DNA of 5,327 bases, taken from an uncultured Proteiniphilum sp. GTDB lineage: Bacteria > Bacteroidota > Bacteroidia > Bacteroidales > Dysgonomonadaceae. The notes beneath the pieces were generated by a model. That model did no database searches. It was not told where the DNA came from and saw only the letters and a program-made list of their open reading frames with translations. This document shows positions 1 to 5,230 of the stretch, one piece after another; positions within the stretch are counted from its first letter, which is position 1; each line of letters begins with the position of its first letter. The stretch spans positions 1-5,327 of the forward strand of contig NZ_CALNAT010000139.1 in the NCBI RefSeq assembly GCF_937873925.1, read 5' to 3'. The position numbers were made by a program, and so were the translations under genes.

Positions 1-54
1 ACCCAGGACCCCATCCTTAAAAGGGATGTGCTCTACCTGCTGAGCTAGCGAATC
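1..54 (-). tRNA. tRNA-Lys (anticodon TTT), partial, 3' end beyond the window
   Basis: Read on the minus strand, the sequence folds as the first 54 positions of a tRNA. The parts in order are the 7-nt acceptor 5' strand (GATTCGC), TA, a D-stem GCTC/GAGC around an AGCAGGTA loop, and an anticodon stem CATCC/GGATG enclosing CTTTTAA. The variable region GGGTC follows, then the T-stem 5' strand CTGGG and the first T of the T-loop. The anticodon TTT reads AAA/AAG, so the charged amino acid is lysine. The T-loop, the 3' T-stem and the 3' acceptor strand lie to the left of position 1. The gene appears to be transcribed alone from the promoter at 84-115. The identity is firm; only the 3' end is unseen. 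Confidence 0.95.
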
Positions 55-83
55 GACCTGATGCTTTCTTGCAAAAGCGAGTG

Positions 84-115
84 CAAAGATAAAATCTTTA
101 TTTTAATTATGCAAC
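84..115 (-). promoter_or_regulatory. Bacteroidetes-type promoter of tRNA-Lys
   Basis: On the minus strand, TATCTTTG (84-91) matches the Bacteroidetes -7 consensus TAnnTTTG exactly. A GTTG box (112-115) supplies the -33 TTG with exactly 20 nt between the two elements, which is within the usual 19-21. Transcription would start near position 77, about 20 nt before the mature tRNA 5' end. The consensus is known from Bacteroides; the assignment here is from sequence match and position. Confidence 0.75.
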
Positions 116-444
116 CTTAAAAGCCATAAAAAACCGGATTTTTTGTCCTGTTGCTGCTAAATCGCTAAGACCGAAAAGGTTTCTACGTAAAGTTTTTCTG
201 CATTTTCATTTCCGTACCACCATTGCCCACGCTCATTTTCCAATTACCCGTATACTCTTCCTATTTTCACTCTTCGTTTTTCACTTCACGCAATCACTCC
301 CGGACATTGCCGTATTGACTCATCACCATATCAGTAAATCGTTAAATCATCCAATCAGCCCAACAACCTTTGTGGCTAACTACTTTTCAACAATTCACCC
401 TTTAAGATACAGAATAGACAACCGTCTTTACTCTTTACTCTCTC
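116..444. other. Gene-free spacer between tRNA-Lys promoter and ahcY 3' end
   Basis: No reading frame with a plausible start and protein-like composition, no RNA gene and no clear Rho-independent terminator were found here. From about 170 onward the plus strand is strikingly poor in G and rich in C and T; for example, 241-300 has about three G. Seen from ahcY transcription, the RNA downstream of the stop would therefore be purine-rich and weakly structured. A degenerate 8-bp tandem repeat lies inside at 318-357. A near-palindrome around 129-146 (A-run, CCGG core, T-run) has no loop and is a poor terminator candidate. How ahcY transcription ends is not visible. Confidence 0.6.
318..357 (-). 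repeat. Degenerate 8-bp tandem repeat, about five units
   Basis: Read on the minus strand, five consecutive 8-mers stay in register: TGATTGGA, TGATTTAA, CGATTTAC, TGATATGG, TGATGAGT. The approximate consensus is TGATTTGG. The preceding 8-mer TGTTGGGC (358-365) may be a sixth, more decayed unit. No unit is exact, so this looks like an old or drifting microsatellite in non-coding DNA. No function is suggested by position, which is downstream of ahcY. Confidence 0.55.
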
Positions 445-1863
445 CTAATACCTATAGTGCTCCGGCTTAAAGGGACCCTCCATCGCCACACCGATATAAT
501 CCGCCTGTTTTTGTGTAAGGGTAGTCAGTTTTACGCCGATCTGTTCAAGATGCAACCTGGCTACTTCTTCATCCAAATGTTTCGGCAAACGGTAGACGCC
601 TATTTCGTAATCATTCTTCCAAAGGTCGATCTGTGCTAATGTCTGGTTGGTAAACGAATTACTCATCACAAACGAAGGATGTCCCGTGGCACAACCCAGG
701 TTTACCAACCGGCCCTCGGCGAGTAAAAAGATGGAGTTACCGGCAGGGAAAGTATATTTATCCACCTGCGGTTTGATATTGAGGTGTTCGATTCCGGGAA
801 AATTCACCAGGCGGTCAACCTGTATTTCATTGTCGAAATGGCCGATGTTGCACACAATGGACTGGTCTTTCATCTCCCGAATATGTTCAATAGTAATCAC
901 GTCGCGGTTTCCGGTCGCCGTCACAAATATATTACCCTCTTTCACCGCTTCATCCATCGTAGTCACTTCAAAACCTTCCATGGCCGCCTGCAGAGCACAG
1001 ATAGGGTCGATCTCGGTAATGATCACGCGCGCACCGTAGGAACGCATAGAGTGGGCACACCCCTTGCCAACATCGCCATAACCCAGTATTACTACCACCT
1101 TTCCGGCGATCATTACATCGGTAGCCCGCTTGATACCATCTGCCAGCGATTCCCGGCAACCGTACAGGTTATCGAACTTCGATTTGGTTACCGAGTCGTT
1201 CACGTTGACGGCAGGAACCAGCAGTTCGCCTCTCTCCATCATCTGATACAAACGGTGCACGCCGGTGGTAGTCTCTTCCGAGATCCCTCTCATGCCGGCT
1301 ATGGTTTTGTGCCAGCGCTGATTGTCCTCTTTTAAGATCCGGTTCAGTGTATCGAGAATAACCTGCTCTTCGCGGTTGCCGCCTTCCCTATCGATGACAG
1401 ACGCATCATTTTCAGCGTGGTACCCCATATGTACCAACAGCGACGCATCACCGCCGTCGTCCACAATAAGGTGGGGTCCTTCCCCTCCGGGAAAACGCAA
1501 AGCCATCTCCGTGCACCACCAGTACTCTTCCAGCGTTTCACCTTTCCATGCAAACACGGGGACACCCGAGGCGGCTATGGCTGCGGCGGCATGATCCTGC
1601 GTGGAGAAAATGTTACAACTGGCCCAACGTACATCAGCGCCTAATTCCACCAAGGTCTCTATCAACACGGCCGTTTGAATGGTCATATGCAACGAACCCA
1701 TTACGCGGGCACCCTTCAACGGCTTTTCCGAAGTATATTTTTTACGTATCGCCATCAAGCCGGGCATCTCATGCTCGGCTATATCTATTTCTTTCCTTCC
1801 GAAATCGGCTAATGAAATATCAGCTACCTTATACGGAAGATCGGGAGAGAAAATCTTATCCAT
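445..1863 (-). CDS. ahcY: S-adenosylhomocysteinase (adenosylhomocysteine hydrolase)
   Basis: This cytoplasmic, NAD-dependent enzyme of 472 aa hydrolyses S-adenosylhomocysteine to adenosine and homocysteine, relieving product inhibition of methyltransferases in the methyl cycle. Visible hallmarks are the SLHMTIQTAVLIETL segment (57-71), DDGGD (135-139), and SEETTTGVH (195-203). NDSVTKSKFDNLYGC (222-236) carries the residues equivalent to human Lys186, Asp190, Asn191 and Cys195. The NAD-binding loop GYGDVGKG is at 261-268, the His-Phe molecular gate at 342-343, and the C-terminal KPEHYRY supplies the residues that reach the neighbouring subunit's NAD. A roughly 40-residue insertion between about 140 and 190 matches the longer bacterial/plant form, absent from the human enzyme. 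The ATG start agrees with the family N-terminus and lies about 30 nt after the -7 box at 1901-1908. The gene is full length, intact and transcribed alone, divergent from the methionine sulfoxide reductase side. Confidence 0.98.
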   Translation of the reverse strand: MDKIFSPDLPYKVADISLADFGRKEIDIAEHEMPGLMAIRKKYTSEKPLKGARVMGSLHMTIQTAVLIETLVELGADVRWASCNIFSTQDHAAAAIAASGVPVFAWKGETLEEYWWCTEMALRFPGGEGPHLIVDDGGDASLLVHMGYHAENDASVIDREGGNREEQVILDTLNRILKEDNQRWHKTIAGMRGISEETTTGVHRLYQMMERGELLVPAVNVNDSVTKSKFDNLYGCRESLADGIKRATDVMIAGKVVVILGYGDVGKGCAHSMRSYGARVIITEIDPICALQAAMEGFEVTTMDEAVKEGNIFVTATGNRDVITIEHIREMKDQSIVCNIGHFDNEIQVDRLVNFPGIEHLNIKPQVDKYTFPAGNSIFLLAEGRLVNLGCATGHPSFVMSNSFTNQTLAQIDLWKNDYEIGVYRLPKHLDEEVARLHLEQIGVKLTTLTQKQADYIGVAMEGPFKPEHYRY

Positions 1864-1900
1864 TTTGTTCTCTATTTTGATTTATCGATTTTTAAGGATG

Positions 1901-1908
1901 CAAAGTTA
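1901..1908 (-). promoter_or_regulatory. Probable -7 element of the ahcY promoter
   Basis: The minus strand carries TAACTTTG, an exact match to TAnnTTTG, 37 nt upstream of the ahcY ATG. This predicts a leader of about 30 nt. No good TTTG/TTG box sits 19-21 nt further upstream, so the -33 element is weak or absent and the promoter may depend on an activator. The leader is too short for a SAH riboswitch, and none is seen. Confidence 0.6.
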
Positions 1909-1959
1909 CGAAATTTACGGAATGTTTCTACCTTTGGTCATATGAAACCGACATGTTTA

Positions 1960-1994
1960 AAATAATCATTCAATGTTCGAAGGAATGATTATTT
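1960..1994. promoter_or_regulatory. Perfect 12-bp inverted repeat in the divergent intergenic region
   Basis: AAATAATCATTC (1960-1971) is repeated in perfect reverse complement at 1983-1994, separated by an 11-nt spacer that itself contains the palindrome TTCGAA. It lies about 50 nt upstream of the ahcY -7 element and 64 nt upstream of the plus-strand ATG at 2059. It is AT-rich with no following T-run, so it is unlikely to be a terminator. A dimeric-regulator operator serving one or both divergent genes is the more natural reading. Each half resembles Fur-type ATAAT/ATTAT words, but the spacing is not that of a classical Fur box, so no regulator is named. Confidence 0.5.
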
Positions 1995-2041
1995 CAAATA
2001 TCAAAGGTTCCATACACCGAAATAAAAAATAAAATAATCGT

Positions 2042-2062
2042 ATGAGACAAGTATACATATGA
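2042..2062 (+). other. Possible 6-codon upstream ORF overlapping the next start (ATGA)
   Basis: An ATG at 2042 opens a short frame (MRQVYI, then TGA at 2060-2062) whose stop overlaps the ATG of the following gene (2059-2061) in an ATGA arrangement. This geometry can couple translation. There is no ribosome binding site to decide whether it is used, and so short a frame arises easily by chance. Confidence 0.2.
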
Positions 2063-2385
2063 AGATAGTCTATTCCAACTTCCTACCGGTAAAGGGGTTC
2101 AGGGCAATCAACCTTTTCGGGGTCATCTTCGCGAGAAAGGAAGAACCCGGATTGGATGAGCGCATCCTCACCCATGAGTCCGTCCACACCCGGCAGATGG
2201 TGGAGCTGCTGGTAGTCGGATTCTATCTCTGGTATATTATGGAATGGACCTTCAGATGGATCCGCTATAAAGACGGATATACCGCATACAGGAATATCTG
2301 TTTCGAGCGTGAAGCATATGACAACGATACCGACCCTCTCTACCTGAAACAAAGAAGGCGGTATGCTTTTATGAAATATCTATAA
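2059..2385 (+). CDS. Small conserved-type protein with HExxH putative zinc-binding motif
   Basis: The protein has 108 aa and its function is not established. THESVHTRQM (38-47) contains a gluzincin-type HExxH motif (His39, Glu40, His43). FEREAY (82-87), about 40 residues later, offers Glu83/Glu85 as a possible third metal ligand. Between them a hydrophobic, aromatic stretch (about 49-68) could be one membrane-associated helix. There is no signal peptide. The C-terminus (LKQRRRYAFMKYL) is basic. The layout is reminiscent of short uncharacterised Bacteroidetes proteins with an HExxHxRQ core; this is pattern recognition, not a database match. It could be a minimal metallopeptidase-fold protein or an inactive relative. 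The gene ends 33 nt before the msrB-msrA fusion on the same strand, so the two are probably co-transcribed. The start follows an A-rich leader with no Shine-Dalgarno sequence. Confidence 0.75.
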   Translation: MKIVYSNFLPVKGFRAINLFGVIFARKEEPGLDERILTHESVHTRQMVELLVVGFYLWYIMEWTFRWIRYKDGYTAYRNICFEREAYDNDTDPLYLKQRRRYAFMKYL

Positions 2386-2418
2386 AGATCTAAAAATCAC
2401 ACATTAAAAAAATTATTT

Positions 2419-3390
2419 ATGACGATGAGGAGAACATATCTGCTGTTTCTGTTTACCCTCATTTTTTTCACTGCATGCGGGCAGGGTAATCAAAAGGGAT
2501 CAGCCATTCAACAACAAACCACTAAAAATAAAAAGGATCGTATGAACTATAATGCATTGACCCCCGAGGAAGAGAGAGTAATCATCCACAAGGGAACGGA
2601 ACGTCCTTTTACGGGCGAGTATTTAAATAATAAGGTAGCGGGAACATACTTCTGTAAACGATGTGACGCCCCACTCTACCGGTCGGAAGATAAATTCGAT
2701 TCGGACTGCGGATGGCCTTCTTTCGATGACGAGATCGAGGGCGCCGTGAAGCGTATACATGACGCCGACGGCCGCCGTACCGAGATCATATGCAACAATT
2801 GCGGAGCACACCTGGGACACGTTTTCCTGGGCGAAGGGTTTACCCCAAAAGAGACGCGTCACTGTGTGAACTCCATCTCACTGAAGTTTGTCCCTGCAAA
2901 ACGGGAAGGGCTCACCACAGCCTACTTTGCTTCGGGATGCTTCTGGGGAACGGAATATTTCTTCATGAAAGCTCCGGGTGTGAAACAAACGACAGTGGGA
3001 TTCATGGGAGGCCATGTGGATAATCCCACCTACGAACAGGTATGTCAGAAAAATACCGGACATCTGGAAACCACCGAAGTGGTTTTCGATCCCGCTGTAA
3101 CATCTTATGAAGAGATGGTGAAACTCTTTTTCGAAACTCATGATTTCACCCAGACCGACGGACAAGGGCCGGATATAGGGCCGCAGTACCTCTCGTGCAT
3201 TTTCTATTCCGACCCCACCGAGAAAGCGATCGCGGAGAAGTATATCCATATACTTACGGAAAAGGGATACAAGGTAGCCACCATGCTGAAACCGGCTTCT
3301 ACTTTCTGGAAAGCGGAGGACTATCACCAACAGTATTACGAATATAAAGGGACCAAGCCCTACTGCCATAAGTATACCGCTATTTTCTGA
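2419..3390 (+). CDS. msrBA: Bifunctional methionine sulfoxide reductase MsrB-MsrA, lipoprotein
   Basis: This 323-aa fusion reduces methionine-R-sulfoxide (MsrB half) and methionine-S-sulfoxide (MsrA half). The N-terminus is a lipoprotein signal (basic MRR, hydrophobic core, lipobox FTAC with Cys20), so the enzyme is predicted to be membrane-anchored and to act in the periplasm or envelope. MsrB spans about 43-158: zinc CxxC pairs at 79/82 and 125/128, CGWPSF with the probable resolving Cys97, and RHCVNS with catalytic Cys149. MsrA spans about 167-315: catalytic Cys174 in GCFWG, TGHLE at 213-217, QYY at 305-307 of the C-terminal region, and a probable resolving Cys in KPYCH. The order is B then A, and there is no thioredoxin domain, so an external reductant is needed. 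ATGs at 2419 and 2425 both fit; the first is chosen. Both catalytic cysteines are intact. It lies downstream of, and likely in an operon with, the small HExxH gene. Confidence 0.95.
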   Translation: MTMRRTYLLFLFTLIFFTACGQGNQKGSAIQQQTTKNKKDRMNYNALTPEEERVIIHKGTERPFTGEYLNNKVAGTYFCKRCDAPLYRSEDKFDSDCGWPSFDDEIEGAVKRIHDADGRRTEIICNNCGAHLGHVFLGEGFTPKETRHCVNSISLKFVPAKREGLTTAYFASGCFWGTEYFFMKAPGVKQTTVGFMGGHVDNPTYEQVCQKNTGHLETTEVVFDPAVTSYEEMVKLFFETHDFTQTDGQGPDIGPQYLSCIFYSDPTEKAIAEKYIHILTEKGYKVATMLKPASTFWKAEDYHQQYYEYKGTKPYCHKYTAIF

Positions 3391-3426
3391 CAAGAGAGAC
3401 GGTTTTTCAGGAAGAAAATCAGCCAC

Positions 3427-3457
3427 TTTGAAAACAATTCAAATATTTATACGTTTT
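3427..3457 (+). promoter_or_regulatory. Promoter of the BON/SH3b two-gene unit
   Basis: TTTG (3427-3430) is followed after 19 nt by TACGTTTT (3450-3457), one base off the Bacteroidetes -7 consensus TAnnTTTG. Transcription would begin near 3464, leaving an A/T-rich leader of about 40 nt before the ATG at 3503. No convincing terminator separates it from msrB-msrA, so read-through is possible. This box still argues that the BON gene has its own promoter. Confidence 0.55.
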
Positions 3458-3502
3458 AATATTGTCATTTAAATAGTATTGTTTAATTAAAAAAGAAAAA
3501 TT

Positions 3503-3988
3503 ATGAAAGTATTACGTTTATTATCCGTAGTAACACTCATCTTTGCACTGGGAGTGGGTGCGACATCGTGTAATCAGGTAAAGGACGCAGACATTCAAAA
3601 TGCGGCGCAGGAATTGGTAAGCGCCAATCCTGATCTGGCAGGCGTTACGGTAACCGTACAAGACCAGGTGGCTACACTGACCGGGACAGTAAGTGATGAT
3701 TCGGCCAAAGCTTATGCTGAAAGCATGGTAGCAGGTGTACAAAATGTGAAGTCGGTTGTCAATCAGTTGGAAGTTGTTCCGCCCGCACCCGATTATACAG
3801 CGCTCGATGCCACTATCAATGCAGCGCTGCCCGACGTGCTCAAAGACCATCAAACAGTTACGGCCACCGTACAGGATGGCATCATTACCCTCAACGGTGA
3901 AATCAAGGAGAAAGATCTGACTGTATTGATGGAGAAGGTGAATGCATTGAATCCCGTACAAGTTGTGAATAACCTGACCATAAAATAA
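3503..3988 (+). CDS. Lipoprotein with two BON domains (OsmY-like)
   Basis: The 161-aa precursor has a lipoprotein signal peptide ending in ATSC (lipobox Cys23). Two BON domains follow, at about 28-92 and 98-161. The repeat is plain in the sequence: TVQDQVATLTGTV (51-63) and TVQDGIITLNGEI (122-134) occupy the same place in each domain, 71 residues apart, and each domain ends in a VxxVxNxL-type strand. BON domains are known from OsmY and from outer-membrane-associated proteins and are thought to bind phospholipid surfaces or stabilise the envelope. A role in envelope stress is inferred. OsmY itself is a soluble periplasmic protein, whereas this one is lipid-anchored. The start is supported by the signal peptide and the A-rich leader. 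The next gene begins 6 nt after the stop, so the two are very likely expressed together. Confidence 0.9.
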   Translation: MKVLRLLSVVTLIFALGVGATSCNQVKDADIQNAAQELVSANPDLAGVTVTVQDQVATLTGTVSDDSAKAYAESMVAGVQNVKSVVNQLEVVPPAPDYTALDATINAALPDVLKDHQTVTATVQDGIITLNGEIKEKDLTVLMEKVNALNPVQVVNNLTIK

Positions 3989-3994
3989 GGAGCG

Positions 3995-4405
3995 ATGGCT
4001 TTGACAGAGAAATACAAAGAACTGATGGATCTGGCCAGGTTGAACAATCTTTCGGTTAGTGAATCGGGGAATGTGCTGAGAGTGGAGGGTATTGTCCCTT
4101 CCGCCGCCGTGAAAGATAAGATGTGGGAGATTTATGAACGGACCGATCCCCATTTTAAAAGTAATGATTTGGTATTGAATGTGAAGACCAAAGTTACAGA
4201 CGGCGATAAAGTGAGAGTAGTAACCAAAGAGAGTCGTCTGAACATCCGCCAAGGGCCGGGAACAGACCAGCCTATCATCGGAAAAGCGGAGAAGGGTGAT
4301 ACTATCACGCTCATCAGCAAAACAAACGACCAGTGGTGGCTGGTTCGTGATAACGACGGTGAAGAGGGATATTGCTACTCGCAATATCTGGAACCGATAC
4401 AGTAA
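3995..4405 (+). CDS. BON-like / bacterial SH3 (SH3b) domain protein without signal peptide
   Basis: The protein has 136 aa in two parts. Residues about 3-65 look like a divergent BON domain (helical start, then LSVSESGNVLRVEGIV and a closing LVLNVKTK strand). Residues 72-134 are a bacterial SH3 domain of the SH3_3 type: VRVVTKESRLNIRQGPGT, GDTITLI, paired Trp114/Trp115, and GYCYSQYLEPI. SH3b domains usually bind cell-wall or peptide ligands outside the cytoplasm, yet no signal peptide or membrane segment is present. The closest architectural parallel I know is E. coli Kbp/YgaU (BON plus LysM, also leaderless, a cytoplasmic potassium-binding protein); that parallel is inference. The gene starts 6 nt after the BON lipoprotein stop. 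AAGGAG (3987-3992) overlaps that stop but lies only 2 nt before the ATG, too close for good Shine-Dalgarno spacing, so coupling to upstream translation is more likely. Confidence 0.85.
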   Translation: MALTEKYKELMDLARLNNLSVSESGNVLRVEGIVPSAAVKDKMWEIYERTDPHFKSNDLVLNVKTKVTDGDKVRVVTKESRLNIRQGPGTDQPIIGKAEKGDTITLISKTNDQWWLVRDNDGEEGYCYSQYLEPIQ

Positions 4406-4416
4406 CGGAATGAACC

Positions 4417-4458
4417 ACAACAAAAAAAGGTTGCCTCGAGGCAACCTTTTTTTGTTGT
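4417..4458. terminator. Bidirectional Rho-independent terminator (perfect 42-bp palindrome)
   Basis: The 42 bp are a perfect palindrome centred on a TCGA tetraloop within an XhoI-type CTCGAG. The GC-rich core GGTTGCC/GGCAACC is flanked by seven A on one side and seven T on the other, so RNA from either strand forms the hairpin followed by a U-run. It begins 12 nt after the SH3b gene stop and ends 21 nt before the stop of the convergent lipoprotein gene. This is exactly where a shared terminator is needed. Confidence 0.93.
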
Positions 4459-4478
4459 CTACGAATCGGTTTAAAAGA

Positions 4479-5018
4479 TCAATTGAAAGAGAAACGGGTA
4501 TTCATCCGTATGGTCAATTTTGTATTTTCATTCACCATATTATTGCCCGGCGTATATTTCAATACCACATTAGAAGAGCCCTTACTGATTATCTCATTCA
4601 TGATAGCCTGCATAAAACTCAGCCGCTCTGCACTATCTATCATAAATTTCTCATTGACAGTGATTGGGCCGGGTAAAAGCAGACGTTTATTTGCATCGCT
4701 GCCCAACGAAATACTCACATCTTTCATCTCCACATTATCCAGGGTAATACCTGTGATCTCAATATACGACGTCGAAGTCACTTCAGCCTTTGCAATCCAT
4801 TTCTTATACTGGCTGACCCCTGAAAAATCATCCAAACGAAATATTTCAGTTGAACTCTGAGGATTATTTGCCGGAGCAATTAGCGTATAGGAATGCTCTG
4901 CCGAAGCATTCAGTGTTACGGGAAGGTCATCGGGCCTGCTCTCACCGCAAGCCGTAAACAAAATTGCGATAGACCACACAATAGGGATAAATAGTAATTT
5001 TTTCATACGATTTTTCAT
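4479..5018 (-). CDS. Lipoprotein of unknown function
   Basis: The protein has 179 aa from the ATG at 5018. The N-terminus MKNRMKKLLF, a hydrophobic core (about 8-21) and lipobox FTAC (Cys24) make a clear lipoprotein signal. The mature part starts GESRPDD, with acidic residues shortly after the Cys as in some Bacteroidetes surface-export signals, so surface exposure is possible but not shown. The remainder (about 30-179) is predicted mostly beta by eye, with a few helical stretches (about 65-75 and 130-146), and has no motif I can name. It recalls in outline short Bacteroidetes lipoproteins with alternating-strand domains; that resemblance is weak. An in-frame ATG at 5069 lies upstream of the -7 box at 5043-5050, outside the predicted transcript, and adds non-signal sequence, so it is rejected. 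An ATG at 5006 is also possible. The gene is convergent with the SH3b gene across the shared terminator. Confidence 0.8.
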   Translation of the reverse strand: MKNRMKKLLFIPIVWSIAILFTACGESRPDDLPVTLNASAEHSYTLIAPANNPQSSTEIFRLDDFSGVSQYKKWIAKAEVTSTSYIEITGITLDNVEMKDVSISLGSDANKRLLLPGPITVNEKFMIDSAERLSFMQAIMNEIISKGSSNVVLKYTPGNNMVNENTKLTIRMNTRFSFN

Positions 5019-5042
5019 TAATAATATTATCTGTTGGTAAGG

Positions 5043-5050
5043 CAAATATA
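5043..5050 (-). promoter_or_regulatory. -7 element of the lipoprotein promoter
   Basis: The minus strand has TATATTTG, an exact TAnnTTTG match, 24 nt upstream of the chosen ATG at 5018. A weak -33 candidate TTTA (5072-5075) lies 21 nt further upstream. Its position decides the start codon, because the ATG at 5069 would not be in the transcript. Confidence 0.6.
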
Positions 5051-5100
5051 TGCACTTCCTACGTTTCACCGTAAAAAATAAAAGTAAAAATCTTTAATTC

Positions 5101-5230
5101 GTCGCATTATGCCCCGTTTCTCTGCAATGGTTACAGGATAAGGCAGGATTGGAGATCAGGCAAAGGGGCTTCTTCCTAAACCGGGGGAGCAAGATAACCT
5201 GTTAAAAGTAGTGTTTCCCGGCATGGGGCT
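5101..5230. other. GC-richer non-coding patch between lipoprotein promoter and rRNA terminator
   Basis: About 51% GC by count, against about 25% in the preceding 100 bases, and no frame longer than about 22 codons that I could find. On the plus strand GCCCCGT (5111-5117) can pair with ATGGGGC (5223-5229), enclosing almost the whole patch. GCTTCTTC (5168-5175) can pair with GGGGGAGC (5183-5190) using several G-U pairs. These wobbles become A-C mismatches on the minus strand, which mildly favours a plus-strand RNA. No convincing plus-strand promoter and no U-run terminator accompany it, so it may equally be non-functional spacer or rRNA-operon trailer. It is not assigned to any known RNA family. 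Confidence 0.25.

Noticed and set aside
129..146. A Rho-independent terminator for ahcY at the A-run/CCGG/T-run near-palindrome.
   Set aside because: It has no loop, only a 4-bp GC core and an internal mismatch, and it lies about 300 nt after the stop codon.
784..1335. A 183-codon plus-strand frame inside ahcY.
   Set aside because: It is antisense to the strongly conserved ahcY sequence, and its His-rich translation with no recognisable motif is typical of a shadow frame.
1864..1900. A SAH riboswitch in the ahcY leader.
   Set aside because: The predicted leader is only about 30 nt and AT-rich, too short for the known SAH riboswitch fold, and the required conserved G/C-rich core is absent.
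1960..1994. Reading the inverted repeat as a classical Fur box or a terminator.
   Set aside because: The half-sites are separated by 11 nt instead of forming the contiguous 19-bp Fur pattern. The stem is mostly A/T with no U-run and sits upstream of genes, not after them.
2878..3426. A 182-codon minus-strand frame over the MsrA half.
   Set aside because: It is antisense to the MsrA active-site region. Its apparent hydrophobic stretches come from complementing conserved codons, and no supporting promoter is seen.
3521..4444. A 307-codon open frame on the minus strand antisense to the BON and SH3b genes.
   Set aside because: It is long, but it is the shadow of two well-supported plus-strand genes and runs through the intergenic junction and into the terminator palindrome. 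Its translation is Cys/His/Ile-rich with no domain, and it has no promoter of its own.
5019..5069. N-terminal extension of the lipoprotein to the ATG at 5069.
   Set aside because: It would place 17 extra residues before the signal peptide, and the ATG lies upstream of the TATATTTG box at 5043-5050, outside the predicted transcript.
5156..5224. A 22-codon minus-strand small ORF (starting MPGNTTF) in the patch downstream of the rRNA terminator.
   Set aside because: No ribosome binding site or promoter is seen, it sits just beyond the rRNA terminator, and its length is expected by chance.
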